From positions 1 to 64,000 of the forward strand of contig CANMLG010000016.1 in assembly GCA_947498765.1 (NCBI GenBank): a stretch of DNA of 64,000 nucleotides. Reading direction: 5' to 3'. This document shows positions 38,346-48,500 of the stretch, piece after piece; positions within the stretch are counted from its first letter, which is position 1, and each line of letters opens with the position of its first letter. A program made the translations under genes and the position numbers. The stretch is from an uncultured Aquimarina sp. (GTDB lineage Bacteria; Bacteroidota; Bacteroidia; Flavobacteriales; Flavobacteriaceae). Below the pieces are notes generated by a model that did not search any database, was not told the origin of the DNA, and worked only from the letters and a program-made list of their open reading frames with translations.

Positions 38346-38394
38346 AGACAGTATTCATAATTATTGTTTACACAAATTATGGATACTGTCTTTT
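38346..38394 (+). terminator. Terminator of the surface cassette
   Basis: AGACAGTAT-CATAATT pairs with AATTATG-ATACTGTCT in a long stem with one mismatch, followed by TTTT. It lies 66 nt after the adhesin stop codon, between convergent genes, and could work in both directions. Confidence 0.7.
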
Positions 38395-38440
38395 AATTCT
38401 GTTTACACAAAAAGGAACAGTCATATAAATTAGATTGCTA

Positions 38441-39289
38441 TTATTGCCTTTCAAAAATAAGGAATCGTTCACCAGAAACTACTTCACTACCTTTACTTGT
38501 TTGTGCTAAATCGAATGATAATATCATTTTAGAATCGGTAAGTTTAACAATTTTATAGGTATTCGTAATAGATAATTTGGTAACTGCTTTTATAGTAGTA
38601 GTAGTGGCACTCCATGATTCTCCAAAAATATTATCTTTTTTTGTTATAATTTGGTTTATAATTCCATTAGTTCTAACCGTATTTACGTTAGTTACAAAAT
38701 TACCTGCTACACTAATTGATTTATTCGTTTTAAAATTAACTGTGTAATTAAAATTACTGCCAGTTTCCGTAAAAGTACCAGGAATTACAAAGTTTCCTAG
38801 TGTTCTTGTAGATTTTCCATTAGCAGTATTATAACCTATAATTTTCCAAACACCGGTTATTTTTATTTCAGTAGGATTACTTGTGTTTGTTTCAGTGTTA
38901 AGTGGCTCTTCTTCATTGGGTGTTTTAGACTCTTCTTCTGTTTTAGCTACTTCACTGTTTGGTTTTTCAGTTTCGTTAGTATTTTGGTTGGGGTTTTCTT
39001 CTTTTTCTTCATCTACAGTGGTTTCTTCATCTTTAGTATCAGTATCAGTATCAGTTGCTTCCTTTGTGTCCTTTGTGTTCTTATCAGTGTCTTCAGTTTT
39101 TTTGTCTTCATCAGGAGTTGTTGGAGTATCGCTTTTGGTGTCTTCAGTATCTGTATCTGATTTTTCTTCGTCGATATTTTCTAAACTAGTTGATGGATTC
39201 TCAGTTGTTGCTACGGCATCATCTTTCTCACAGGAAAGAAGACTTACTAGTAATAACAGTGAAATAAAAAAGTAGTTTGCTCTTTTCAT
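38441..39289 (-). CDS. Lipoprotein with Asp/Thr/Glu-rich linker and lipocalin-like C-terminal domain
   Basis: About 282 residues from the ATG at 39289, which gives the lipoprotein signal MKRANYFFISLLLLVSLLSC followed by EKDD; upstream GTG and ATG codons only add residues. Residues 25-140 are an extreme low-complexity linker of D, T, E, K and N (DTDTDTKDEETT). Residues 145-282 begin ITGVWKIIGYN and end with GERFLIFERQ, with regular strands between, as in small lipocalin-like (calycin) domains of Bacteroidota lipoproteins. The linker would carry the domain well away from the membrane. Ligand and role are unknown. It is convergent with the adhesin cassette and has no operon partner. Confidence 0.75.
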   Translation of the reverse strand: MKRANYFFISLLLLVSLLSCEKDDAVATTENPSTSLENIDEEKSDTDTEDTKSDTPTTPDEDKKTEDTDKNTKDTKEATDTDTDTKDEETTVDEEKEENPNQNTNETEKPNSEVAKTEEESKTPNEEEPLNTETNTSNPTEIKITGVWKIIGYNTANGKSTRTLGNFVIPGTFTETGSNFNYTVNFKTNKSISVAGNFVTNVNTVRTNGIINQIITKKDNIFGESWSATTTTIKAVTKLSITNTYKIVKLTDSKMILSFDLAQTSKGSEVVSGERFLIFERQ

Positions 39290-39452
39290 AAGGAACATTT
39301 TTCTCACAAATATAAAATTATTTGCTAAAAGACCTTTTTTTATGTTAATCAGTAAGAGGTTAAAGTACTTAGTGGGAAGTTTTTTTGTTTTTTAATTAAT
39401 TGTTTTTTAGTTGTTTGTGAGGGGTTGTTAAATTTTTTAAAAAATAAAAAAA

Positions 39453-39485
39453 GCAATGAAATTAGTGACAATTTCATTGCTTTTT
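39453..39485 (-). terminator. Terminator of the DUF4197 gene
   Basis: GCAATGAAATT and AATTTCATTGC form an 11 bp perfect stem with a 6 nt loop. A-rich and T-rich runs lie on both sides, so it can act on either strand. It lies 23 nt past the stop codon of the DUF4197 gene. Confidence 0.75.
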
Positions 39486-39507
39486 ATTTTTAAATGTAAG
39501 TGTATTA

Positions 39508-40230
39508 CTACTTTATCTTGTCCTGTAAAGCAAATACCTTACGTAATACGTCCGATGTTCTTGAACTTAATTGAGTGCGAATCTTTTTTTCCTCAACGCC
39601 AATCATAGTATATACACCTGTTAAAGCTTGTTTTGTAACATAATCAGTTAAGTCTGGATTTACTTTATTTGTAAGTGGTACGGCGTTATAACGTTTTATA
39701 ATATTTGACCATATCTCAGTGGCACCAACTTTACCTAAAGATTTTGTAATCACGGGACTAAATTTTTGATAAAGGGCTGTATTAGTTTTTCCATCTAAAT
39801 ATTGAGTGGCAGCACTATCGCTTCCTAAAAGGATATTTTTAGCATCGGCAAAGGTGATCCCTTTTACGGCATTTACAAAAATAGGTGTTGCTTGTCCAAC
39901 CGCATCCTCAGCAGCACGATTTAATACTTTTAAACCTTCATCAGCCATTTTGCTTAAACCGATTTTGCGCAAAGTATTGTCAACTTTTTGTAATTCATCC
40001 GGAAGAATGATTTTTACTAATTCATTTCTAAAAAAACCATCCTTTTGAGTCAATTTACTCACTTGAGTAGAAATTCCTTTATCTAAAGCTTCTCGTAACC
40101 CGCTTGCTATATAGTCGTTGCTTAAGCCTGTAGAGCCTGTGGTGCCTTCAGGAAGGCTGTTGATTACTTGTTGTAATTCGTGACAGTTACAAAATAATAA
40201 AAGTATGGATAAGTAAATAAGTTTTTTCAT
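39508..40230 (-). CDS. DUF4197 family lipoprotein
   Basis: A 240-residue protein of the DUF4197 family, exported proteins of unknown function that are common in Bacteroidota and Proteobacteria. The N-terminus MKKLIYLSILLLFCNC is a short lipoprotein-like signal with two candidate cysteines. The rest is mostly helical, with family-typical stretches LREALDKGISTQVSKL, GFFRNELVKIILPDEL, EDAVGQATPIFVNAV and ITFADAKNILLGSDSAAT. It ends with a tyrosine-containing helical part (GVYTMIGVEEKKIR). It is transcribed alone. No activity is established for the family; membership itself is clear. Confidence 0.88.
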   Translation of the reverse strand: MKKLIYLSILLLFCNCHELQQVINSLPEGTTGSTGLSNDYIASGLREALDKGISTQVSKLTQKDGFFRNELVKIILPDELQKVDNTLRKIGLSKMADEGLKVLNRAAEDAVGQATPIFVNAVKGITFADAKNILLGSDSAATQYLDGKTNTALYQKFSPVITKSLGKVGATEIWSNIIKRYNAVPLTNKVNPDLTDYVTKQALTGVYTMIGVEEKKIRTQLSSRTSDVLRKVFALQDKIK

Positions 40231-40393
40231 GAGTTTATTTTTTATTAGTTGTCAGTTGACGTTATTAATTTTCAAATTTAGGTTTTAAAACAGCAATACG
40301 ACAAAAAATGTGAGTTATATATAATGATATTCGATTTAAGTTTATATAAATACGATGATATTTTAATCTAACAAATAGTAAAGAAGTTTCTAA

Positions 40394-41248
40394 TTAATCA
40401 AATACTACAGTTTTATTGTTATATACTAGAACTTTACGGTCTACATGATGTTTTATGGCTCTTGAAAGCACAATTTTTTCTACATCACGTCCTTTGGCTA
40501 TAAAATCTTGGATACTATGAGTGTGAGATACATTTACAACTTCTTGCTCAATAATTGGTCCTTCGTCTAAGTCCGAAGTTACGTAATGCGAGGTCGCTCC
40601 AATAATTTTAACACCACGTTGGTGAGCAGAATGATAAGGCTTAGCCCCCGGAAAAGCAGGTAAAAAGGAATGGTGAATATTAATTACTCGGTGTGTAAAT
40701 TGATCTACAAAATTAGCAGATAATATTTGCATGTAGCGAGCTAGCACAACAAACTCCACTCCATAATCCGTTAAGGTTTTAATTTGCTCAGCTTCAGCGG
40801 TGGTTTTATTGGCTTTTGTAACAGGAATATGTTTAAATGGAATATTAAAGTTTTTAGCTACTGTTTCCATATCACTGTGATTGCTAATAATAATAGGAAT
40901 TTCTACGCCAAGTTCGCCCGCAGCATAACGTCCTAAAATATCATATAGGCAATGTGAGTATTTTGATACAAAAATACCCATACGTGGTTTTACATCAGGA
41001 TCAAATAATTGCCATTCCATTTTTAATTCCATTGCAATTTCGTTACCAAAACGAGTTTTAAAAATAGTTATGGCATTGGCATCTTTTTCAAATTCGCACT
41101 CTAAACGCATAAAAAAAGCACTTTCGTCCGTGTCAACATGTTGCTCTAAATAAATCGTATTTCCTTGATTTTCGGCAATAAAATTGGTGACTTTGGCAAT
41201 GATTCCCTGTTGGTCAGGACAATGTATAAGTAATATGATTTTTTTCAT
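40394..41248 (-). CDS. purU: Formyltetrahydrofolate deformylase
   Basis: A 284-residue enzyme that hydrolyses 10-formyl-tetrahydrofolate to formate and tetrahydrofolate, which balances one-carbon pools and supplies formate for purine synthesis. The N-terminal ACT domain (residues 1-85, KKIILLIHCPDQQGIIAKVT) senses regulatory ligands. The C-terminal formyltransferase-like domain carries the catalytic-region signature NIHHSFLPAFPGAKPY and SDLDEGPIIEQE. The length is normal. It is transcribed alone on the minus strand. The family is well characterised in E. coli. Confidence 0.95.
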   Translation of the reverse strand: MKKIILLIHCPDQQGIIAKVTNFIAENQGNTIYLEQHVDTDESAFFMRLECEFEKDANAITIFKTRFGNEIAMELKMEWQLFDPDVKPRMGIFVSKYSHCLYDILGRYAAGELGVEIPIIISNHSDMETVAKNFNIPFKHIPVTKANKTTAEAEQIKTLTDYGVEFVVLARYMQILSANFVDQFTHRVINIHHSFLPAFPGAKPYHSAHQRGVKIIGATSHYVTSDLDEGPIIEQEVVNVSHTHSIQDFIAKGRDVEKIVLSRAIKHHVDRKVLVYNNKTVVFD

Positions 41249-41452
41249 TTATATAATTCTTTTGTCATGCAATAAAGCTAACAGTAAACATAAAAAAAAT
41301 AAAAGAAACTCTTTGGATATTTAAAGGTCTAGTTATAATAAATTGTTTCAAAAAGTTTTTGTGTAGTTTGCGTAAGGTATTATCGTACATTTTTTATCCC
41401 TATGGCTTGATGAAAACACTCGAATTAGTAATTTTTAAGATGGCTACCTAAA

Positions 41453-42064
41453 TTATAAATTAGTGTTTATGTTTATTAAATTAAGTATGGTTTGAATAGG
41501 TTTTTTAAAATCTTTAGTGCCGTTAATGACTAAGTTTACCTCATTTTTAAGAGGCTCAATAAACTTCCTGTGCATGGGGTGTATATTAGTTTTAAATTGC
41601 TCTAATATAGTTTCTTTGTCACGCCCTCTTTCAGCAATATCCCGTTTTAAACGTCTTTCTTGTCTAATTTTTTCAGAGGCATTTACAAAAATAGTGTAAT
41701 CACAAAGCGCTTTAATAGTTGAAACTGATAATACGAGAATACCTTCTAAAATTAAAATAGGTTTAGGGTCTATAGGTATAGTTTTTTCAAGTCTGTCATG
41801 GGTTTCAAAACTATAGGTAGGTTTATTAATTGCTTTACCTTTTTTTAAAGAAAGAATATGTTCTTCCAGCAAATCAAAGTCTAATGAATCTGGATGGTCA
41901 AAGTTTATGTCATTTTTTTCTTGAAGTGTAAGTCCCACCAAAGGTTTGTAATAATCATCTTGGCTAATAATATTTACGGTATTAGTGTCGCATTGATCTA
42001 AAAGGTCTTTTACAAAAGTAGTTTTGCCACTTGCAGTTCCTCCGGTAATTCCGATGATGTACAT
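41453..42064 (-). CDS. udk: Uridine kinase
   Basis: A 203-residue cytoplasmic kinase that phosphorylates uridine and cytidine in pyrimidine salvage. The P-loop GGTASGKTT is at residues 8-16, followed by the family signatures ISQDDYYKP and FDHPDSLDFDLL. The lid and base-binding part includes RRLKRDIAERGRD. The length is typical. It lies one gene away from a nucleoside transporter (43411), which fits a salvage role, although the two are on opposite strands. No neighbour is co-transcribed. Confidence 0.95.
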   Translation of the reverse strand: MYIIGITGGTASGKTTFVKDLLDQCDTNTVNIISQDDYYKPLVGLTLQEKNDINFDHPDSLDFDLLEEHILSLKKGKAINKPTYSFETHDRLEKTIPIDPKPILILEGILVLSVSTIKALCDYTIFVNASEKIRQERRLKRDIAERGRDKETILEQFKTNIHPMHRKFIEPLKNEVNLVINGTKDFKKPIQTILNLININTNL

Positions 42065-42209
42065 TGATGTAAATTTAGAAGTGTAATTTTATAAAAAATA
42101 AAAAGGCTACACAACTTATTATGTTGTTTGTGGTTTAGTATTGCCGAAAAGCTAAGTCAATAGATCAGTTATTTACTAAGAGATAAATAATTCTAAATGC
42201 TTTATAAAG

Positions 42210-43334
42210 TTAAAATGAAGGAATCAGTTCAAAAACAATAAATTGATTTAATTGTTCGCCAAATTTATTAAAATTATTATCGGCCACTAAAATTAAGCTA
42301 TTGTTTCCATTGGAAAGTTTAGGGCCTAAGCACATGCCTTCTAAATTGTCAATTCTTTTGCTGGGTAAGTGTTTTTTTATAGTATCTAGATTTAATACAA
42401 GTTCTTTTTTTATAGGTTTATAGCTAGTGTTTTTTAATGATTTTAGAGCACTAATATCAGTGGCATCGGTTAATGTGCTTAAGTATATTTTTACAGTATT
42501 TCCTTCAGTGCCATAATTGCTAGTATAAGAACGTTCCATGGTTAAAAATTGAGTATTACTAATGGCTAGTATTTCTACTAATCCATTAATAGCTAAATCA
42601 TTTGTAGTTTTAGGTTTTATAGCTACTTTATCTAAAATATAAGCGTATTGTTTTGTTATTTTTTTAGTTTTTTTGTCAAAACAGCTTAATCTTACAGGGG
42701 AATTATTTGTGGTAAATGTAGGTTGTTCGCCGTCTTCTTTTAAAGGTAGTTCCATAGAAAACCAATATTCATTGTTATTATAGCCTATACTTAAACCTTC
42801 TAAACTTCCGTTAGAAATACCCTGTTGCTCATTAGATATTTTTTTGATGGGAAAACTAGCCAGCGTTTTGGGGTCAGTTTCAAAAAGAGTAGGGGGAATC
42901 CCTAGAGATAAAGCTCCTTCAGAGGTCCATATAAATTTATCCAAAGTAGTATCAAATCGAATAGATTCTCCATCAATACTTCTTTCTTTAAAGGGAAGTT
43001 TGTTTGAATTCAATAATTTGTTCACCTTTAAAACTTCTACAGCAGTAAAAGTAGTATCATTAAAAGTTAAATTCATTTCGTAAAAGCGTATTGGATTACG
43101 AGAATCGTCGGATATTAGATACCAAGTTCCATTTGAATAATCAATGCCCGAAAGACCTCCAACTTTTGTGTTATTAAAATCAAGTTTAGCATCTAAGACT
43201 TGTTCTCCAATAAATTTAAGCGTTACTTTTTTATAAAATATATTCTCATTTTCTGAAATTTTATGCGAAATACAATTAGTTAATGTAAAATAAATTAGAA
43301 TAAGTAGGGGAACTCTTAAAACAATAGAATTCAT
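42210..43334 (-). CDS. Esterase-like phytase family lipoprotein
   Basis: About 374 residues from the ATG at 43334, where MNSIVLRVPLLILIYFTLTNC is a lipoprotein signal; the longer frame to 43367 would place 11 extra residues in front. The mature part matches the esterase-like phytase family (beta-propeller-like): VGGLSGIDYSNGTWYLISDD, then SIDGESIRFD, FIWTSEGALS, SNGSLEGLSIG and a final DNLEGMCLGP with VADNNF. Some relatives are annotated as phosphatases or phytases, but the substrate is not known. It is divergent from the nucleoside transporter gene with a 76 nt gap. Confidence 0.82.
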   Translation of the reverse strand: MNSIVLRVPLLILIYFTLTNCISHKISENENIFYKKVTLKFIGEQVLDAKLDFNNTKVGGLSGIDYSNGTWYLISDDSRNPIRFYEMNLTFNDTTFTAVEVLKVNKLLNSNKLPFKERSIDGESIRFDTTLDKFIWTSEGALSLGIPPTLFETDPKTLASFPIKKISNEQQGISNGSLEGLSIGYNNNEYWFSMELPLKEDGEQPTFTTNNSPVRLSCFDKKTKKITKQYAYILDKVAIKPKTTNDLAINGLVEILAISNTQFLTMERSYTSNYGTEGNTVKIYLSTLTDATDISALKSLKNTSYKPIKKELVLNLDTIKKHLPSKRIDNLEGMCLGPKLSNGNNSLILVADNNFNKFGEQLNQFIVFELIPSF

Positions 43335-43378
43335 AGTTAAATTTTTGCAGATCAAATTAAAAAACAATTTAAAAAAAT

Positions 43379-43386
43379 TAAATTTG
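43379..43386 (+). promoter_or_regulatory. -7 promoter box of the nucleoside transporter gene
   Basis: TAAATTTG is a perfect TAnnTTTG match, 24 nt before the ATG at 43411. No TTG at the expected -33 spacing was found. Confidence 0.45.
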
Positions 43387-43410
43387 GCGAATGTTAATCA
43401 AAAGTAAACG

Positions 43411-44628
43411 ATGTTTAAATTTATAGGAATTGTTGGGTTGGTAGTGTTATTATTTGTAGCTTTTTTAGTGAGTAATAATAAGAAAAAAATAGATTATAAA
43501 ATAGTAATAAAGGGAGCATTACTTCAATTGGCATTTGCACTTTTGATATTAAAAACCCCAGTAGGTTTGCCTTTTTTCAATTTTTTTGATTCGGTAATAA
43601 AAAAACTTCTTGCTTTTGCAGATAAAGGAGGAGATTTTCTTTTTGCTTCATTTGTTAGTGGACAGGTAGAATCTCCAATTATCAACTTTGCAGTACGGGT
43701 ATTACCAACAATTATCTTTTTCTCGGCATTAATGAGTCTTTTGTATCATTTAAAAGTAATGCAGTTTATAGTTAAAGGGCTTTCTAAATTAATGCAAAAA
43801 TTATTAGGTACCAGTGGTAGTGAAACTTTGAGTGTAGTAGGGAGTATTTTTGTGGGGCAAACTGAGGCGCCTTTGTTGGTAAAGCCTTATGTTAAAAACA
43901 TGACTAAGTCGGAATTAATGACAGTTATGGTGGGTGGATTTGCCACAGTAGCAGGTGGAGTAATGGCAATATATGTAAAAATGCTTGATAACATTCCTGG
44001 AATAGCAGGTCATTTAATGGCGGCATCAATAATGAGTGCTCCTGCGGCAATTGTTATTTCTAAAATTATGTTTCCAGAAACAGAAGATTCGGAAAGTAAA
44101 GGGAAAGTAGATATGGTTGCCAATGATACTGATAGTAATGTAATAGAAGCCATTGCCGATGGTGCCGTTGATGGATTAAAATTAGCGGCCAATATTGCGG
44201 CAATGTTAATCGCTATTGTGGGTATGGTAGCCCTAGTGGATGGTTTGTTAAGTTTAGTAAATACATCAATGGCAGAAATTTTTGGTTTCTTTTTTAAGCC
44301 ATTAGCCTTTATTATGGGGATTCCTTGGTCGGAAGCTGGAGCTTTTGGTACCTTATTAGGCGAAAAAATAGCCTTAACCGAACTTATAGCTTATAAAGAT
44401 TTGGGTGTTATGCTAAAGAACAACGAAATATCGCAACGAACCGCACAAATTGCAAGTTATGCGTTGTGCGGTTTTGCAAATTTTGCTTCTATCGGAATTC
44501 AAATAGGAGGAATTTCGGGTATAGCGCCAAATAAGAAAAAAGATGTGGCTAAACTAGCCATGAAAGCCATGTTAGGTGGTGCTTTAGCAAGTTGGATGAC
44601 AGCTTGTATTGCTGGAATATTATTATAA
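43411..44628 (+). CDS. NupC-family concentrative nucleoside transporter
   Basis: A 405-residue inner-membrane protein of the concentrative nucleoside transporter family, which imports nucleosides with Na+ or H+. It has about eight to ten membrane segments. Characteristic motifs are VGQTEAPLLVKPY, MTVMVGGFATVAGGVMAIYV, and the C-terminal YALCGFANFASIGIQIGG with GIAPNKKKDVAKLAMKAML. The gene is monocistronic and ends at a bidirectional terminator. Together with the uridine kinase nearby it suggests nucleoside salvage. The coupling ion and nucleoside preference cannot be read from the sequence. Confidence 0.93.
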   Translation: MFKFIGIVGLVVLLFVAFLVSNNKKKIDYKIVIKGALLQLAFALLILKTPVGLPFFNFFDSVIKKLLAFADKGGDFLFASFVSGQVESPIINFAVRVLPTIIFFSALMSLLYHLKVMQFIVKGLSKLMQKLLGTSGSETLSVVGSIFVGQTEAPLLVKPYVKNMTKSELMTVMVGGFATVAGGVMAIYVKMLDNIPGIAGHLMAASIMSAPAAIVISKIMFPETEDSESKGKVDMVANDTDSNVIEAIADGAVDGLKLAANIAAMLIAIVGMVALVDGLLSLVNTSMAEIFGFFFKPLAFIMGIPWSEAGAFGTLLGEKIALTELIAYKDLGVMLKNNEISQRTAQIASYALCGFANFASIGIQIGGISGIAPNKKKDVAKLAMKAMLGGALASWMTACIAGILL

Positions 44629-44631
44629 AAA

Positions 44632-44673
44632 AATGTTTTAAAATTTGTCACTCAAATTTTAAAACATTTTTTA
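44632..44673. terminator. Bidirectional terminator between convergent genes
   Basis: ATGTTTTAAAATTTG and CAAATTTTAAAACAT form a 15 bp perfect stem with a 5 nt loop, with an A-run before and a T-run after. It serves the transporter gene on the plus strand and the nuclease gene on the minus strand. Confidence 0.85.
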
Positions 44674-44678
44674 GCCAA

Positions 44679-45503
44679 CTAGATTCCCTTGAAAAACGAT
44701 TCCAACCAAGCTGTTTTTTTTGAGAAAACATGCTCGAGAAGGTAGGCTAGCCGAATTCCACTTTTATGCAATCTTTTTTCTACTACAGGGAAAAAATCAT
44801 ACATGTATTTGTATTTTAGGTGGTCTTCTTTTTTAGCTGAAGCGTATACTTTATCAGCTAATCCTTTTGATTCATATACCCAATCTAACAATGATCCGGA
44901 TTGTATGGTAATTAGTTCTGTTTTGGAAAGCATTTTAGTGTTATCAGCCAGTTCCGAATAACTCATTTTATAGGAATCAATCATTTCGGAATCCCAAACA
45001 CGGTGTAGGTTGGAAGGCGTGTTAAACCATTCAACATCAATAGTGTTACCGCCTTTATCTACAGCGTTACCTAAGTGCAAGGGTTGGTGTAAATCACCGA
45101 TTAAATGCACTAGAAATTTAAGATAGAATTGTTTGTCAGCAATTGATGTTTCGCTTTTTCTAATCTTTAAAATACAGGTTTTAATACCTTGAATAATATC
45201 TCCTTTGGGATTTACAGGAGTTTCGCCATATTTTTTTCCAGAATCAAAATTAACATAGTGCCAAGGGGCAAATTCATTATATTTAGGATTGCTGCGTATT
45301 TCATCGGCATAAATTGAGCCGTAAGCAAGGGATTCGCCATTTAAAAGTTTGGCAATCTTTTTTTTTGTCTTGCACGAAAGGTAATTTTCGGCAATAGCGC
45401 CCACCGTCCGGTGACCCGTTTTTCCCCAATTAGGGAAGTGCTCTTTAGCACTTAGGTTATTAAAAGTAATTAAAATTGCGTATATAAAAAATGCATTTTT
45501 CAT
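44679..45503 (-). CDS. Secreted S1/P1-family nuclease
   Basis: About 274 residues from the ATG at 45503, where MKNAFFIYAILITFNNLSA is a signal peptide. The longer ORF start at 45536 lies inside a terminator hairpin, which argues against it. S1/P1 nucleases are zinc enzymes cutting single-stranded DNA and RNA. The zinc-binding and family motifs are present: WGKTGHRTVGAIAENYL, YADEIR, PWHYVNF, FLVHLIGDLHQPLHLG and NLHRVWDSEMI. In mature P1 nuclease the tryptophan is the N-terminal residue and a zinc ligand; here NW lies about seven residues into the mature part, so exact processing is uncertain. It may scavenge extracellular nucleic acids, in keeping with the nearby salvage genes. Confidence 0.92.
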   Translation of the reverse strand: MKNAFFIYAILITFNNLSAKEHFPNWGKTGHRTVGAIAENYLSCKTKKKIAKLLNGESLAYGSIYADEIRSNPKYNEFAPWHYVNFDSGKKYGETPVNPKGDIIQGIKTCILKIRKSETSIADKQFYLKFLVHLIGDLHQPLHLGNAVDKGGNTIDVEWFNTPSNLHRVWDSEMIDSYKMSYSELADNTKMLSKTELITIQSGSLLDWVYESKGLADKVYASAKKEDHLKYKYMYDFFPVVEKRLHKSGIRLAYLLEHVFSKKTAWLESFFKGI

Positions 45504-45518
45504 GATAAGTAATGGTGT

Positions 45519-45558
45519 TATAAAAAATCCATTCATGCAATTACATGAATGGATTTTA
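45519..45558 (-). terminator. Terminator of the TonB-dependent receptor gene
   Basis: AAAATCCATTCATG and CATGAATGGATTTT form a 14 bp stem with a short loop, 28 nt past the receptor stop codon, with A/T runs on both sides. Confidence 0.8.
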
Positions 45559-45585
45559 AAATTACAATTAATTTAAACGTTTTGG

Positions 45586-48500
45586 CTATTTAAAAATATA
45601 ACGTAAACCAACTTGCATTTGCCAGCGTGAAGAGTTTATTCCTGAGTCGTCTAATCTTTGAATTGACTCTTGATTCACTTTAGTTCTATCAAAATTGAAT
45701 TGAGGATTTTCGCCATTTTCAACAACATCAATAATTGAAACACCATTTGCCCTAGGAGCATTTTGGAATCTGTGAATTTGACCCCAATCTTTATTCAATA
45801 AGTTAGTAAAGTTAAAAATATCTAATGAAGCTTGAAAAATATGATCTTTACCTCCAGTATTAATTTTAAAATCTTGTAAAAGTCTCAAATCTAAAATATG
45901 ATTCCAATCAGGGTAATCACCGTTTCTTTCAGCATATTTACCTTTTCTGCTTCTTAAATAGTCATTCCCGTTAATAAATGCTTCCAAATCCGCATATTGT
46001 TCGTCAGCGGTACGTATCACTTCACCATCACTATTTGTAAGATCTACTAGATTAATTTGATCACGTGACGCAGGAACAAACAGTAAAGCGTTATCAAATC
46101 GTTCATCAAAACTATCACCTAAAAGTGCTTCTCCACCATAGATATATGATGAAGGTCGACCTTGATTTGCGTCATAAAATAAAGCTATGGTTGTTTTGAA
46201 ATTCTTTAACCATTCAAATTCGTAAGATACATTTGAAGTAATTCGATGGCCTTGAGCAAAGCTAGATCTTCCTAGTTCAGAGTTGTTTTTGCCATTTACA
46301 GTTACGTTGGATCTCCAGTTTGAAAATAATATGGAGCTAGAACCATCAAATACTTTTTCAGAATCTCCGTAGGAATAGCTTACTGATCCTGAAAAGCCTG
46401 CAACAGGACTTTTTCTTAATGTAACTGATGCATTCCAAGCATTTCCTTGAGAGGTGTTTCTTAATAATGTAATTCCGTTATATCTTGATAACTCTGGTAA
46501 TCGTCTAGAGTTGAAAAAAGGGCGATTATCTGGTCCACCGTTGTTAATTACAGAATTTTCGCTTTCCTGTCCAATAATATTTATGTTTTCGTAAAATACG
46601 TCAGAAATAGTCTTCGAATAAATAAAATCACCACTAATTACGAAGCCAGTTAACGCATTAATTTTTTGGTCGAAACCTAAATTAAATTTTGCAAGTTGAG
46701 GTAATTTTATGTTAGGATCAACCAAATCAATGTTTCCTCCCACAACTCCAGAACCAGGCTCAGGTTCCGCTAATTGTGAATTTATATCAGGATTAAAACG
46801 TAATTCTGAAAGTCTAGCGCTCTCAGCATCATTATTTGATCTAAATCTAGTTTCACCTTGAGAAACTCCATTGTTGTTATATGCCCCCCCAGGCCATACT
46901 AATGGGATTCGGGAAGTAAATATCCCAACTCCACCTCTCAATTGAGAAGTTTTATCGTCAAAAATATCCCAATTTAATCCCAATCTTGGGGAATAGTGAA
47001 CTTGACTTTTTATAGGTTGACCAACACGTGCACCTCTTAAATTGGTAATTACTTTAGTGTCATCTGTAGCGGGTTTGGCTTCATCAATATCTGCAAATGT
47101 ATTAAAGTCAGCATTTGAACGTCCGTCTTCAAAAACAGGAACATCAATTCTGAAACCAGCTGTTAAGCGTAAATTATCTAGAACTCTGAATTCATCTTGG
47201 ATATACACACCATGCTGGCTAACTTTAAAATCAGCAGAACCTTGTGAGTCGTCACCAACTCCGCCAATTAAAGAGTAACCTCTTCTAAATTCTTGAATAT
47301 TATCACCGTTAATAAAATCTTCTATAGAATTAAATCGATAGAATCCAAAATTTCTTGGAAAAAAAACATTTTTAACACTAAAAAATTCATGATGCGTTCC
47401 AACTAATAAAGAATGTTTTCCTAAGAAAATTTCGAAATTATCAGTCAAGGTAAATACATTTTGATCAAGCTTATTTGCCGTAGAAAAAGGTTCAGCACCT
47501 ATGTTAATTGAATTTCGACCTTCTCTGATTTCTACAGATGGAAATGGATTTCCATCTGGGTCTCTATCATCCCTAACGGCTGTAAAACTTGCAACAAAGC
47601 TGTTTGCAAACTTATTGCCGAATGTTGAGTTTAGCTCTGTCGAAAGTGTGTGGGTTCTATTTTCAAATAATTCAGAACCTGACGAAAAGCCTAAATTATC
47701 ATCATCTGAATTTCTGGCTTCAAGATTATCAGCTGTAATTAAATTGTACTTTAAAGATAAATTGTGATCTTTATTTAAGTTAGCATCAAACTTTAAAGTT
47801 ATATTGTTGCTTAACAATGTCAATGACTCATCAAAAGTTCCAATATTATAGCCATAACGATTCAAAACACGTTGTCTGAAAGCATCTACAGAGCTTACTG
47901 AGTTTAGACTACCTTCGTACCTTTCTATATCAAACGGTTGAGGAGTTTCTGTTTCGCCTCTTTCGTAATTTACAAAAAAGAATAGCTTATCTTTAATTAT
48001 TGGTCCTCCAAGTCTGAATCCACTTGTTAACGAGCTAAACTTAGCTACTTTAGTTCTTTCTCCAGAAGATGCTAATTCAGGAGGCGTTTTTCCAACTAAG
48101 TCTTGATTTCTTAAGAAACTATAAGCAGAACCTTCCCAATTGTTAGATCCTGAACGCGTAATGGCACTAATAGCACCTCCGGCAAAACCAGAAACACGCA
48201 CATCAAATGGCGCTACCTGTACAGAATAAGACTCAATAGCATCTACAGAAAAAGGATTTACACCAGTTTGTCCTCCATTGGTACCAGATCCGGCTAAACC
48301 AAATACATCATTACTTACAGCCCCATCAATATAAATAGAATTGAATCGATTGTTTTGTCCACCAATGGAAATGGAAAAACCATCATTTCCTTCACTAATT
48401 TGTGCTTGTGGTGTCAAACGAACAAAATCAGCCACTGAGCGTGATGCTTGTGGTATTTTGTTAATATCACTTTGGGTAATTGCAGTAGATGCTCCCGTTC

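Noticed and set aside
38883-39275. 130-codon plus-strand Ser/Val-rich ORF
   Set aside because: A shadow of the Asp/Thr/Glu low-complexity linker of the lipoprotein on the minus strand.
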